From NCBI RefSeq assembly GCF_900089775.1, contig NZ_FLOB01000002.1, forward strand, positions 310,001 to 374,000: 64,000 nucleotides of DNA. The letters run 5' to 3'. A program made the position numbers and the translations under genes. Of the stretch, positions 37,231 to 46,529 are shown piece after piece (the stretch's first letter is position 1; the number at the start of each line of letters is the position of its first letter). The notes beneath the pieces are model-generated. The model saw only the letters and a program-made list of their open reading frames with translations, made no database searches and was not told the DNA's origin. This stretch comes from Marinomonas spartinae. Lineage in GTDB: Bacteria > Pseudomonadota > Gammaproteobacteria > Pseudomonadales > Marinomonadaceae.

Positions 37231-37332
37231 ATTATCTCATGGGGTGTGTTCATTTTTGTTATGAACGCTGAGAGGCTTACGCCAACCCATTGAACCTGAT
37301 CCAGATCATGCTGGCGTAGGAATCGAGATAGC
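37231..37332 (+). ncRNA. TPP (thi-box) riboswitch
   Basis: The core is CTGAGAGGCTTACGCC ... ACCCATTGAACCTGATCCAG ... CATGCTGGCGTAGGAA, the thi-box consensus. P1 pairs TATCTC (37233-37238) with GAGATA (37325-37330), closing the aptamer. Downstream are a short hairpin GCAAG/CTTGC (37331-37345) before CTTTTCCC, and a CTCC (37353-37356) that can pair with GGAG (37377-37380) of the thiB ribosome site. Thiamine pyrophosphate binding would be expected to turn off thiBPQ by one of these routes. Confidence 0.95.
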
Positions 37333-37388
37333 AAGTCACTCTTGCCTTTTCCCTCCCGTACGCCGCTCATTTTTTAGGAGCGACACAT

Positions 37389-38390
37389 ATGAATAAATCT
37401 TTTGTCTTAGCCTCTTTGGTAGCTGGGGCGCTATCGTCTTTATCTGCCAGTGCAACGGCACAAACCTTAAATGTCTACACTTATGATTCTTTTGCATCAA
37501 AGTGGGGGCCAGGACCTGCGGTAAAGGCCAATTTTGAAAAAGAGTGCGGCTGTACTCTGAATTTTGTTTCTGTTGATTCCTCCGTTGGGATTCTATCGCG
37601 TGTGCAGTTGGAAGGGTCAAGTTCCAATGCTGATGTGGTGCTAGGGCTGGATTTAAACTTGATGCATAAAGCGGAAAAAACGGGGTTGTTAGCCAAGTCG
37701 GGGGTGGATACCAGCAAAGTCACTTTACCCGGCGGTTGGCATGATCCTGTTTTTGTGCCATTTGATCATGGCTATTTTGCGTTTGTTTATAACTCTGACA
37801 AGCTTAAGACGCCACCGACAAGTTTAAAAGGCATCGTTGATAATCAACACTTACGGGTGATTTATGAAGACCCTAGAACCAGCACTCCAGGGTTGGGGCT
37901 ATTGTTGTGGATGAAATCTGTTTATGGAGACAAAGCCGCTGAGGCGTGGGCGACCTTGGCAAAACATACGGTCACGGTTAGTAAAAACTGGTCAGACGCT
38001 TACAGCTTGTTCTTAAAGGGAGAAGGGGATGTGGTGTTGAGCTATACCACTTCTCCTGCCTACCACATTATGGAAGAGGGGGTGACCAAATATAAAGCCG
38101 CTCCGGCCAGTGAAGGTTACTATCCTCAGGTGGAAGTCGCGGCGATGATGAAACATGCGCCGCACCCCAAACTGGCTAAAGAATTTATGGCCTTTATACT
38201 GACTCCTGGCTTTCAGTCGACTGTAGCGACGGGAAACTGGATGTTGCCAGTGATCAAGTTGCCCGAAGGACTGCCTAAAGCTTTTGCGAGCAGACAACGA
38301 CCGACTAAGGTGCTAACACTGCCTGCGGCTGAGGTGGCCAGCCACCGTGCCCAGTGGACCAACGAATGGCTTGAGGCGACGACTCGCTAA
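37389..38390 (+). CDS. thiB: Thiamine ABC transporter, periplasmic binding protein
   Basis: The 333-residue protein has a Sec signal peptide cleaved after about SASATA-Q, then a class II solute-binding fold. LNVYTYDSFASKWGPG and FEKECGCTLNFVSVDS are ThiB features. It delivers thiamine, thiamine phosphate or TPP to ThiPQ. AGGAG lies 8 nt before the ATG and may be sequestered by the TPP riboswitch upstream. Its stop overlaps the thiP start by one base. Confidence 0.94.
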   Translation: MNKSFVLASLVAGALSSLSASATAQTLNVYTYDSFASKWGPGPAVKANFEKECGCTLNFVSVDSSVGILSRVQLEGSSSNADVVLGLDLNLMHKAEKTGLLAKSGVDTSKVTLPGGWHDPVFVPFDHGYFAFVYNSDKLKTPPTSLKGIVDNQHLRVIYEDPRTSTPGLGLLLWMKSVYGDKAAEAWATLAKHTVTVSKNWSDAYSLFLKGEGDVVLSYTTSPAYHIMEEGVTKYKAAPASEGYYPQVEVAAMMKHAPHPKLAKEFMAFILTPGFQSTVATGNWMLPVIKLPEGLPKAFASRQRPTKVLTLPAAEVASHRAQWTNEWLEATTR

Positions 38391-39994
38391 TGCCGGGAAA
38401 GGGTTATCATCTCGCTACTTGGTTTCGGCTAGCGCCTGCATTGCTTGGGTTATTGGTATTTGTGTTGGTGGGAGCGGCCAGTCTGGCAGCTCTTTTGCGT
38501 TTTAGTCAGTTCGAGTCTTGGGCTGGTTATTTACACAATATCTATCTTTGGCGTGTGGTTCGCTTTTCTCTTTGGCAAGCCCTGCTGAGTAGTGTTCTGA
38601 GTTTATTGATTGCGGTGCCCGTTGCTTCCTGTTTAACCCACCGTCAATTTAAGGGGCGTGGGGTACTGTTGCAGCTGTTTGCAGTGTCTATGGTTGTTCC
38701 GACCATCGTGGCGATCTTGGGAATCGTGGTGGTTTATGGGCACTCAGGTTGGTTGCATGCCTTGTTTGGTGTTGAGACACCGCTTTATGGATTGCTTGGG
38801 ATTTTATTGGCCCATGTATTTTTTAATATGCCATTGGCCGTTCGTTTGCTATTGCAAAGTTATGGTCTGGTACCGTCTGGTCAATGGCGTTTAGCGTCTC
38901 AGCTTGGGTTCTCTCGCTGGACAGCGTTTCGCTTAATCGAGTGGAGCTATATTAAAAAAGCCTTGCCGGGTGCATTTGTCTTGATTTTCATGCTGTGCTT
39001 TTCGAGTTTTTCGGTGGTGTTAAGTCTAGGGGGTGGCCCGAAATCAAGCACATTAGAAGTGGCTATTTATCAGGCACTAAGGTTCGACTTTGATCTTAAT
39101 AAGGCGAGTTTTTTATCTTTGTTGCAGGTGAGTATTTGTAGTCTCGTTGCCTTAATGGTGTATCGGTTTGCCCCAGCGAACCAGCAAGATGTCAGCTTAC
39201 TGGATGCTCGCCTATACCCTTTAAAAGACAGTATTGTGGCTCGGTCCGGGGATTGTCTGGCTATGGCGCTAGCGGTCTTTTTAGTGATTCCTCCTTTTTT
39301 GGCAATTTTTGATCCCATTTTCTCGATAACGTTTTACCAGACTCTTATGGCGGAGGCGACGTGGCAGGCCGTATGGGTATCGCTGAAAATTGCCATTCCC
39401 GCAGGCCTGTTAAGTTTGTTTTTGGGGGGCTGTTTTGGCGTGCTGGCTCGCACGGCTATGGATCGAGGGCGGCTGGCTTTTTTATCCAGTAAAATTGAGC
39501 AGTTGGGCAGTATGATTCTTATGGTGCCAGGGCTAGTGTTGGCAACGGGGCTGTTTTTATGGTTGCGCAGCATTGGTTTAAGCCCCCAATCTGGATATTG
39601 GGTGGTGGTCTGGGTTAATGCGGTGATGGCTTTGCCCTTTGTATTGCGAGCCTTAATGCCAGTGTTATATCAGCAAGAAAAACGCTTTCGTAACCTGTAT
39701 ACAAGTTTAGGCATCCATGGGGCGAACCGGCTAGTGATTGAGTGGCCGCTGATTCGGAAAAGTGTTTCTCAGGCATTTGGTTATGCCGTATTGCTTTCCC
39801 TCGGGGATATGGGGGTGATTGCGTTATTTGGTAGCCAAGGCTTGGTGTCTTTGCCTTTGTATCTCTTTCAATTGATTGGCTCTTATCGACTACAAGAGGG
39901 CTCTTGCATCGCGGTTATTTTGATTTGTCTGTGTTTGCTGCTTTTTTATCTATCGGTACGTTTTATTGGCGGAAAAACACATGTTAAGTATTGA
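38390..39994 (+). CDS. thiP: Thiamine ABC transporter permease
   Basis: The 534-residue inner-membrane protein has about 12 helices in two halves, each a binding-protein-dependent permease domain. The EAA-type loops are near GLVPSGQWRLASQLGFSRW and YTSLGIHGANRLVIEWP. ThiP forms the membrane channel with ThiQ. The start overlaps the last base of the thiB stop (TAATG), and its end overlaps the thiQ start. Confidence 0.93.
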   Translation: MPGKGYHLATWFRLAPALLGLLVFVLVGAASLAALLRFSQFESWAGYLHNIYLWRVVRFSLWQALLSSVLSLLIAVPVASCLTHRQFKGRGVLLQLFAVSMVVPTIVAILGIVVVYGHSGWLHALFGVETPLYGLLGILLAHVFFNMPLAVRLLLQSYGLVPSGQWRLASQLGFSRWTAFRLIEWSYIKKALPGAFVLIFMLCFSSFSVVLSLGGGPKSSTLEVAIYQALRFDFDLNKASFLSLLQVSICSLVALMVYRFAPANQQDVSLLDARLYPLKDSIVARSGDCLAMALAVFLVIPPFLAIFDPIFSITFYQTLMAEATWQAVWVSLKIAIPAGLLSLFLGGCFGVLARTAMDRGRLAFLSSKIEQLGSMILMVPGLVLATGLFLWLRSIGLSPQSGYWVVVWVNAVMALPFVLRALMPVLYQQEKRFRNLYTSLGIHGANRLVIEWPLIRKSVSQAFGYAVLLSLGDMGVIALFGSQGLVSLPLYLFQLIGSYRLQEGSCIAVILICLCLLLFYLSVRFIGGKTHVKY

Positions 39995-40682
39995 TTTATA
40001 TTATGATTGGGACGCGTTCCATGCTCATTACCAAACGTCTTTAGCGCCGGGGATGACGACGTTATTAGGTGCCAGTGGGGAAGGGAAAAGTACCTTGTTG
40101 CATTTGCTTGGCGGTTTTCTGCAAGGCCGTGGTCGTGTGTCTTTTCAGGGGCAGGCTTTAGAGCATTTATTGCCTTATGAGCGTCCTATTTCGACCTTGT
40201 TTCAAAGTGATAATTTGTTTCCTCAATTGACGGTTTGGCAGAATGTGGCCGTGGGGATCGCTCCTTCGTTGTCATTGCAGGCTGAACAAAAGGCTAAGGT
40301 CAGTTGGGCACTCAAGCAAACACAATTATCGGATAAGGCGGATCAATATCCGCAAGCTTTGTCTGGTGGACAGGCGCAGCGTGTTGCCATTGCCCGAGTA
40401 CTGGTGAGAGAAAAACCTATTTTATTATTAGATGAGCCGTTTAGTGCTCTCGACCCAGCATTGCGAGAGGAAATGTTAGCCTTGGTGAACGATGTGACTG
40501 AGCGTTTTGACATGACGACGTTGCTTGTCTCTCATATGCCAAGCGAGGCGGTTTTTGTTGGTGGAAAGGTGATGTTGATTGAAAAGGGCAAAATTATGGC
40601 GAATGAAGAAGCATCAGTCTTGTCCGGCGGTCAGATTCCCGAGGTGTTTTCGCATTACCTAAGGATGACAACGGCCTCCTAA
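39981..40682 (+). CDS. thiQ: Thiamine ABC transporter ATP-binding protein
   Basis: The 233-residue ABC ATPase powers ThiBP. Walker A is GASGEGKSTLL, the signature LSGGQAQR, and Walker B ILLLDEPFSALDP. The ATG at 39981 fits the family start (ML-xx). A TTG at 39966 would add five residues. It overlaps the thiP end by 14 nt. No clear terminator follows within 150 bp. Confidence 0.92.
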   Translation: MLSIDLYYDWDAFHAHYQTSLAPGMTTLLGASGEGKSTLLHLLGGFLQGRGRVSFQGQALEHLLPYERPISTLFQSDNLFPQLTVWQNVAVGIAPSLSLQAEQKAKVSWALKQTQLSDKADQYPQALSGGQAQRVAIARVLVREKPILLLDEPFSALDPALREEMLALVNDVTERFDMTTLLVSHMPSEAVFVGGKVMLIEKGKIMANEEASVLSGGQIPEVFSHYLRMTTAS

Positions 40683-40833
40683 AGCGGCTTATTCTACTGG
40701 ATAAAGTCAGAGTCGGGTTGTCTCGAGGTGATGCTATTTGCTTGTTTTGATTAAAAATGCTTTTGCCTTCACTTGTCTCGTGACATGTTGCCACAGTCTC
40801 AGTATATTTGAGAGAGTTAGGGCGATTTAATAG

Positions 40834-41721
40834 ATGGAGAGTGCAATAGTGGCTGGCTTAGCGAATGAGGCGGATTTACTCAAAAAAGGGATTATTGCCA
40901 CCGTTGTGTATGCCTTCATCATGTCTATTATGGGGGTGGCTGCAAAACAGGTTCAGCAAACGATCCAAGTGCCTGTTTTGGTATTTTGGCAGAGTGTATT
41001 TTGTATTATTGTGCTGTATCCCCAGCTTTATGGACATTGGCAACGTCGTTCAAAAGAGGTTTGGAAAATTCATTTTCTGCGCAGTGTCGGGGGCTTTTCT
41101 GGTTTTCTATTTTACTACTTGGCGCTGAACCACATTCCTCTTGTTGAAGCCACCTTACTGCGCTATTGCGCGCCACTTTGCGTGCCTTTTGTGGTGCTGG
41201 TGATGCATAAAATTACCATACCTAAAGCGCGTTGGTTGCCGTTAATCATTGGTTTTATTGGGGTGTCTTTGGTCATTCAACCTAGTATTGACCATATTGA
41301 TCCTTGGCAAATTGTTGGGCTGTTATCGGCGGTAGGGTTAGCGTTTTCTATGGTGACGACACGAATGCTATCTCACCAAGTGAGTGGCCAAGAAACCATG
41401 ATCGTTTACTTTATCATCTCGGCGTTATTATCGCTTCTGTTAGTGTTGGTACGTGGTGATTCCCTTGTTTTGCCTATGTCGACTTGGCCTTTGGTGCTGA
41501 CGGTCTGTGTGACCCTGTATTTAGGCATGTATTTATACACAAAAGCTTATTCTTTTGCTCCAGCCAGTATTGTTTCTCCTGTTAGTTATGTCGGGGTGAT
41601 TTTTAGTGGCCTTTGGGGATGGGCAATTTGGGGACATGTGCCTAATGCTCTTGCGGTGCTGGGCATTGTCTTTATTTTTTTCAGTGTATTGATCAGTGCT
41701 CGCATGGTTCGACGACGATAA
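40834..41721 (+). CDS. DMT family (EamA) transporter
   Basis: This 295-residue inner-membrane protein has about ten helices in two EamA repeats. LKNHIPLVEATLLRY-type text (LNHIPLVEATLLRYCAPL) closes the first repeat, and YTKAYSFAPASIVSPVSY the second. Drug/metabolite transporters of this kind export amino acids or metabolites, but the substrate is unknown. The start at 40834 has no strong ribosome site. The gene lies 150 bp after thiQ. Confidence 0.82.
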   Translation: MESAIVAGLANEADLLKKGIIATVVYAFIMSIMGVAAKQVQQTIQVPVLVFWQSVFCIIVLYPQLYGHWQRRSKEVWKIHFLRSVGGFSGFLFYYLALNHIPLVEATLLRYCAPLCVPFVVLVMHKITIPKARWLPLIIGFIGVSLVIQPSIDHIDPWQIVGLLSAVGLAFSMVTTRMLSHQVSGQETMIVYFIISALLSLLLVLVRGDSLVLPMSTWPLVLTVCVTLYLGMYLYTKAYSFAPASIVSPVSYVGVIFSGLWGWAIWGHVPNALAVLGIVFIFFSVLISARMVRRR

Positions 41722-41861
41722 CGCGATGTTTGTTAGGCTTTGTTTGTCTTATGTCTACTAGGGCTTAAGGGGGAGGTGTCTGTTAAAGAGAAGGCTATGT
41801 CGACCATGCCTTTAATATGGACATGTGGAAAGGCTGTAGCAATGCTCAACTAAAGCAGTTA

Positions 41862-41887
41862 CCCAAGCCACGGAAGTATGGCTTGGG
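41862..41887. terminator. Hairpin between convergent genes
   Basis: The 9-bp stem CCCAAGCCA / TGGCTTGGG (41862-41870 and 41879-41887) has no T-run on either side, so it may be a weak or Rho-assisted end for the two converging genes. Confidence 0.45.
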
Positions 41888-41918
41888 GGGATTCTAAAGC
41901 TTCATTGGTATGTTTCGC

Positions 41919-42659
41919 TTAGAAGTGGTAAATAATCCCAGCGGAAGCAGAATAGCTATAATCCTTTGTCACTATTGGACTATCTAACACGCTTTTGTAG
42001 TCCGAATGACTGACCCCTACAAATAGGTTTAAAGAGGCACTGACACTGTAGTCACCACGAACAGCAATAGTCACTTTGCGTGTATTGTCTGAGTGGTATT
42101 CTGTGATGATGCCACCTGTTCTGATGGATTCCGCCTGGCTAACACCGTATAGGTGGTTGCTCATCTTTTTATCCAGATATTTATAGGTAATCGATGGTGT
42201 AATTCTCCAAGCAGAGACATTGACGGGGTAAGCGGCACCGATTAGTCCATAGTAACCATCATGTCGATTGCCTATATCGGTCACGAGTTTAGCAAACAAA
42301 AAATTGTATTTGAGGCGTACCCCTGCCATTGCTGTGGCCTTGCGTCGGTCCAACAGTTGCATTTGCTTATTATTAGAATCGTCAGGGTCAAAGCTATCCA
42401 TACTGTATTCAACAATGGCTGAGATATTTTGCTGGGATTCATTTGGAAAAAGGCTATAGCCTACTTCCGTACCTTTTAGATAGCCGCGTTCGCTGACAAT
42501 GGAAACAAAAGGAAAGGCGGCATTTTGGGGAGGGGTGTCTTTATAGATAGAAGATATTCGAGTGCCTGCCACACCAAATGAAAAGTCAGCACCAAGTGCG
42601 TTATTACTTAAGAGCAAAGGAGGCACAATAGCGACTAAAGGGAGGAGAGAGCGCAACAT
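41919..42659 (-). CDS. MipA/OmpV family outer membrane protein
   Basis: The product has a Sec signal peptide (to about NNALG-ADF) and repeated amphipathic beta strands. It ends with the aromatic SASAGIIYHF typical of outer-membrane barrels. The loop HLYGVSQAES and the overall pattern match the MipA/OmpV family, which includes a peptidoglycan-machinery scaffold and porin-like proteins. The ATG at 42659 (246 residues) was chosen because AAAGGA lies 9 nt upstream, inside a longer open frame starting at 42677. The exact role is unknown. Confidence 0.75.
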   Translation of the reverse strand: MLRSLLPLVAIVPPLLLSNNALGADFSFGVAGTRISSIYKDTPPQNAAFPFVSIVSERGYLKGTEVGYSLFPNESQQNISAIVEYSMDSFDPDDSNNKQMQLLDRRKATAMAGVRLKYNFLFAKLVTDIGNRHDGYYGLIGAAYPVNVSAWRITPSITYKYLDKKMSNHLYGVSQAESIRTGGIITEYHSDNTRKVTIAVRGDYSVSASLNLFVGVSHSDYKSVLDSPIVTKDYSYSASAGIIYHF

Positions 42660-42804
42660 GGGTATAAATCCTTTCATAACAATGATAAATTATGTAAATA
42701 AATTGTATGCTATGAGTATTATTGTGCTTTGTAAATAAATTAAGGCCATGTTGTACCTCTTAAGATGAGAGTGGGAAATTTATCCATCAAAACGCTGGCA
42801 GAAC

Positions 42805-42834
42805 GTTTATTTATTGTGCGATCTGCTATATACT
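42805..42834 (+). promoter_or_regulatory. Probable promoter of the rpsF operon
   Basis: A TATACT -10 hexamer (42829-42834) lies 85 nt before the rpsF ATG, with a weak TTTATT -35 (42806-42811) at 17-bp spacing. The GC-rich sequence after it (TCGCGTCCC) is like the discriminators of growth-controlled ribosomal promoters. Confidence 0.45.
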
Positions 42835-42918
42835 TCGCGTCCCTGTAAATCAATACTCCTTGTCTCACAGCTTTATAACAGGGGAAGTGTGGAGACTAAG
42901 AACCCATAAGGAGCTTAA

Positions 42919-43332
42919 ATGCGTCATTATGAAATCGTCTTTCTGGTTCACCCAGATCAAAGCGAACAAGTACCAGCAATGGTTGAGCGTTACACTAACC
43001 TAATCACTGAAGATGGTGGTCAAGTTCACCGTCTAGAAGATTGGGGTCGTCGCCAACTAGCTTACCCAATCAACAAAATTCACAAAGCACATTACGTTCT
43101 TATGAACGTTGAGTGTTCTGATAGTGTTTTGAACGAACTAAACGACACTTTCCGCTACAACGATGCGATTATCCGTAATCTGGTTATTCGTCGTAAAGAA
43201 GCGGTAACTGACGTTTCTCCAATCAAAGCTTCTGAAGGTCGTGAAGATCGTCGTTCTGCTCCTCAACGTGAAGAGCGTAACAACACTGAAAACACAACTG
43301 AAGAAACGTCTTCTGAAGAATCAGAAGATTAA
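42919..43332 (+). CDS. rpsF: 30S ribosomal protein S6
   Basis: The 137-residue protein begins [21 protein letters not shown] and has [19 protein letters not shown], the S6 signature. The C-terminal tail is rich in Glu, as in proteobacterial S6 that RimK can extend with glutamates. AAGGAG lies upstream. It is the first gene of rpsF-rpsR-DUF2232-rplI-dnaB. S6 and S18 together often repress their own mRNA leader, and the 85-nt leader here is long enough for that but I could not confirm the fold. Confidence 0.96.
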   Translation: MRHYEIVFLVHPDQSEQVPAMVERYTNLITEDGGQVHRLEDWGRRQLAYPINKIHKAHYVLMNVECSDSVLNELNDTFRYNDAIIRNLVIRRKEAVTDVSPIKASEGREDRRSAPQREERNNTENTTEETSSEESED

Positions 43333-43355
43333 TTAATTTGAACTAGGAGATACTC

Positions 43356-43586
43356 ATGGCTCGTTTTTTCCGTCGTCGTAAGTTCTGCCGTTTTACAGCA
43401 GAAGGCGTTAAAGAAATCGATTACAAAGATTTAGAAACACTAAAAGGTTACATCACTGAAACTGGTAAAATCGTACCTAGCCGTATTACTGGCACTAAGG
43501 CACGTTACCAGCGTCAGCTAGCGACTGCGATCAAACGCGCTCGCTACATTGCTTTACTTCCTTACACTGATAGCCACTTTAATTAA
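43356..43586 (+). CDS. rpsR: 30S ribosomal protein S18
   Basis: The 76-residue protein has FRRRKFCRF, the S18 N-terminal signature, and the C-terminal [16 protein letters not shown], which contacts S6. It lies 23 nt after rpsF. In enterobacteria priB sits between rpsF and rpsR, and it is absent here. Confidence 0.96.
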   Translation: MARFFRRRKFCRFTAEGVKEIDYKDLETLKGYITETGKIVPSRITGTKARYQRQLATAIKRARYIALLPYTDSHFN

Positions 43587-43608
43587 TTGGCAGGGCTGAA
43601 GTAACAGA

Positions 43609-44475
43609 ATGAGTGGTTTAGCAAAATGGGTTATGCAACGTCCTCGTAATGCCATTATTGGTGTGATGGCGTTTAGTATAATTCCTCTCTTATTCTGGAT
43701 AGCTGCCGCCATTGTTGGGCTGGTAGTGCTTCGCCGTGGTGTAAAAGAAGGAATACCTGTATTAGCTTGGGGCTGTCTGCCTATATTGGTGTTGACAGTC
43801 ATCCAAGGTGATGCAAGTGCGATAATGGTATTGATTGACGTGACGGTGTTGGCCTATTTACTTAGATCGACAACGTCGTGGAGTTGGGTGTTACTGGTCA
43901 GCAGTTTTCTAGCTGTCATTAGTGCCATGCTACTACCACTCATTATGCATGATATGTTGACGCTTGTTACTAACATGATTCAACAAGTCTTGGTGAAAGA
44001 GAAAGTAGCGGCTTTACCCGATAAAAGCGTTATTTACCATCAGGCGGTGATGGCATTGTCTATCGTTCAAGTGATGGCTGCGGTTGGCTCGTTGTTTTTA
44101 GCGAGAAAATGGCAGGCGGGGCTCTATAATCCTGGTGGATTACGTAAAGAATTCCATGAACTAAGGTTGCCAATAGCATTTAGTTTGATTTTGGGTGCAA
44201 TGGTGTTACTGGGCGAAGGTCTAGGTGGCCAGTACCTTATTTTATCTCAAGCGGCTATTCCAGCGTTGGTATTATCCGGTCTTGCATTAGTACACGGTGT
44301 TCTAGCAAAAAAAAGAATTGGGGTTGTTGGACTGATTGCGTTTTATCTTGTCGGTATCGTTTTTTTGCATATGTTGTTTGTGAATATTTTGATTACGCTG
44401 AGCGTGATTGATAGCTTCGTTGACATACGAAAACGCATCCGAGATACGTCATCCAACTCAAGTGATAGCGAATGA
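43609..44475 (+). CDS. DUF2232 membrane protein
   Basis: This 288-residue inner-membrane protein has about eight hydrophobic helices and no soluble domain. It sits between rpsR and rplI, the place occupied by DUF2232 proteins in pseudomonads and relatives. Function unknown. The short gaps (22 nt before, 19 after) put it in the ribosomal operon, so it is likely co-expressed with S18 and L9. Confidence 0.78.
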   Translation: MSGLAKWVMQRPRNAIIGVMAFSIIPLLFWIAAAIVGLVVLRRGVKEGIPVLAWGCLPILVLTVIQGDASAIMVLIDVTVLAYLLRSTTSWSWVLLVSSFLAVISAMLLPLIMHDMLTLVTNMIQQVLVKEKVAALPDKSVIYHQAVMALSIVQVMAAVGSLFLARKWQAGLYNPGGLRKEFHELRLPIAFSLILGAMVLLGEGLGGQYLILSQAAIPALVLSGLALVHGVLAKKRIGVVGLIAFYLVGIVFLHMLFVNILITLSVIDSFVDIRKRIRDTSSNSSDSE

Positions 44476-44494
44476 TTAATTAGAGGTGATCGAG

Positions 44495-44938
44495 ATGGAA
44501 GTTATTCTACTCGACAAAGTAAACAAGCTAGGTGGTATTGGTGACCTTGCGGTTGTTAAACCAGGTTATGCTCGTAACTTTTTGATTCCAAACAAAAAAG
44601 CTGTGATGGCAACAAAAGCTAACTTAGCTTCTTTTGAAGAGCGTCGTGCAGAGCTTGAAGCTCAAGCGGCAGAGCGTAAAGCGGCTGCTGAAGCGCGTGC
44701 TCAAACACTAGAAGGCAAAACTTTCAAAATCGAAGCGAATGCTGGTGATGAAGGTAAGCTTTTCGGTTCTATCGGTACACGTGATATCGCTGAAGCTATT
44801 TCTAAAGAAGTGGCTGTTGAGAAGGCAGAAATCCGTCTTCCAGAAGGTGCGATCCGTCATACTGGCTCTTTCGAAATCGACGTTCAAGTACACCCAGAAG
44901 TACTTGTAACTGTGACGTTGGAAGTGGCTGCTCAGTAA
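44495..44938 (+). CDS. rplI: 50S ribosomal protein L9
   Basis: The 147-residue protein has the N-terminal [18 protein letters not shown] and [17 protein letters not shown], diagnostic for L9, then a long helix and the C-terminal domain. The ATG at 44495 was chosen (AGAGG 8 nt upstream). A GTG at 44486 is in frame but not homologous. A terminator follows before dnaB. Confidence 0.96.
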   Translation: MEVILLDKVNKLGGIGDLAVVKPGYARNFLIPNKKAVMATKANLASFEERRAELEAQAAERKAAAEARAQTLEGKTFKIEANAGDEGKLFGSIGTRDIAEAISKEVAVEKAEIRLPEGAIRHTGSFEIDVQVHPEVLVTVTLEVAAQ

Positions 44939-44964
44939 TTCGTTTTAACGAATCTCTGACACTG

Positions 44965-45003
44965 AAAAAGGGTATCTTGCTTAATGCAAGATGCCCTTTT
45001 TTT
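44965..45003 (+). terminator. Terminator after rplI
   Basis: AAAAAGGGTATCTTGC (44965-44980) pairs with GCAAGATGCCCTTTTT (44986-45001) across TTAAT, then Ts. It separates the ribosomal genes from dnaB, which may need its own promoter. Confidence 0.9.
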
Positions 45004-45061
45004 ATGGTCATGGTAAGCTTGTTTCCTTGTTATTTCTCCATTCTTTCTTGGGTGTTTTTAC

Positions 45062-46438
45062 GTGCAATTAAACGATTCTGAAGTCGCTTCTATCAAGTTA
45101 CCACCATATTCTATCGAAGCGGAACGTTCTGTTATCGGTGGTCTAATGCTTGATCCACAGGCATGGGAAAAAGTGTCTGAGCTGGTCATAGCAGACGATT
45201 TTTATCGTCCCGAACACAAGCTTATTTTTTCTGTCATTGCACGTTTAGTGGATGACAGTGAGCCCGTTGATGTTGTCACTATCGGGGAGCGTCTAGATAA
45301 GAGGGGGGATTTAGAGTCCGTCGGTGGTATGGCTTATCTGATTGAAGTGGCTGAGGCAACGCCAAGTGCCTCTAACATCGCCTCTTATGCGGATATTGTG
45401 CGTGAGCGTTCAATACTGCGACGTTTGATTATGACCACTAGTGATATATCTGCTCGTGCTTTTCATCCCGAAGGAATGACGGCGGCGGAAGTGTTAGATG
45501 AAGCAGAACGAAAAATCTTCCAAATTGCTGAAGGGGGAGAGAAAAAAGGTGGGCCTAGAATCGCTTCTGATATTCTAAGTGCCACCGTGGATAAGATTGA
45601 TGAACTGTATCATCAGGATGGGGCGATTACTGGGCTGAGCACCGGTTTTACGGATTTAGATAACATGACGGCAGGCTTGCAACCAGCGGATTTGATTATC
45701 GTGGCAGGTCGTCCTTCTATGGGGAAAACGACGTTTGCGATGAACCTGGTTGAAAATGCCACCATGATCAGTGAAAAGCCTGTGATTGTCTTTAGTTTGG
45801 AGATGCCTGCGGAAGCGCTCATGATGCGTATGTTGTCTTCCCTTGGCCGGATAGACCAAACACGTATGCGCTCAGGGCAGTTAGTACAAGAAGACTGGGA
45901 CAAGTTGATGTCAGCGGTGAAAATGCTCAAAGATCGTAAGCTGTTCATTGATGACACTGGTGGGATCAGCCCGACCGAGATGCGCTCCCGTGTGCGCCGT
46001 ATTGCTCGTGAGCATGGCGGTGTGGCAATGGTCATGGTCGATTACCTTCAATTGATGCAGATACCTGGTTTCACAGAGGGACGAACCAACGAGATCTCTG
46101 AAATCTCGAGATCTTTAAAAGCCATCGCTAAAGAAATGGAGTGTCCAATGGTGGCGCTTTCTCAGCTTAACCGAAGCTTAGAGAATCGTCCGAATAAGCG
46201 TCCAGTGAACTCGGATTTGCGTGAATCCGGTGCGATTGAGCAGGATGCCGATGTAATCTCCTTTGTATATCGTGATGAGGTTTACCACGAAGATACACCA
46301 CACAAAGGGATTGCTGAGATTATCATTGGTAAACAGCGTAATGGTCCGATTGGCACCTGCCGACTTGCCTTTGTTGGTAAATATACTCGCTTTGAAGATC
46401 TAGCGCCCGATGCCTACCGTGATTTTGATGATGAGTGA
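45062..46438 (+). CDS. dnaB: Replicative DNA helicase DnaB
   Basis: DnaB unwinds the chromosome at replication forks as a hexamer. The 458-residue protein has an N-terminal domain (about 10-120; PPYSIEAERSVIGGLMLD) and a RecA-like C-terminal ATPase with Walker A GRPSMGKTTFAMN, VMVDYLQLM and LRESGAIEQDADV. The start is GTG at 45062, fixed by the N-terminal match. No intein is present at the Walker A region, a common DnaB intein site. Confidence 0.95.
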   Translation: MQLNDSEVASIKLPPYSIEAERSVIGGLMLDPQAWEKVSELVIADDFYRPEHKLIFSVIARLVDDSEPVDVVTIGERLDKRGDLESVGGMAYLIEVAEATPSASNIASYADIVRERSILRRLIMTTSDISARAFHPEGMTAAEVLDEAERKIFQIAEGGEKKGGPRIASDILSATVDKIDELYHQDGAITGLSTGFTDLDNMTAGLQPADLIIVAGRPSMGKTTFAMNLVENATMISEKPVIVFSLEMPAEALMMRMLSSLGRIDQTRMRSGQLVQEDWDKLMSAVKMLKDRKLFIDDTGGISPTEMRSRVRRIAREHGGVAMVMVDYLQLMQIPGFTEGRTNEISEISRSLKAIAKEMECPMVALSQLNRSLENRPNKRPVNSDLRESGAIEQDADVISFVYRDEVYHEDTPHKGIAEIIIGKQRNGPIGTCRLAFVGKYTRFEDLAPDAYRDFDDE

Positions 46439-46529
46439 TATATTTTTAATATTGAAATTTATTTATTGATAAAACGCAATTGGACACATAAAGTTACAAG
46501 CTCTAAATATTATAAAATGAGATGAATAT

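Noticed and set aside
42835..42918. S6:S18 autoregulatory leader motif
   Set aside because: The leader is long enough and has short G/C runs, but I could not show the conserved fold. Not claimed.
45720..45760. Intein in dnaB at the Walker A region
   Set aside because: The sequence is continuous through GRPSMGKTT and the protein has standard length.
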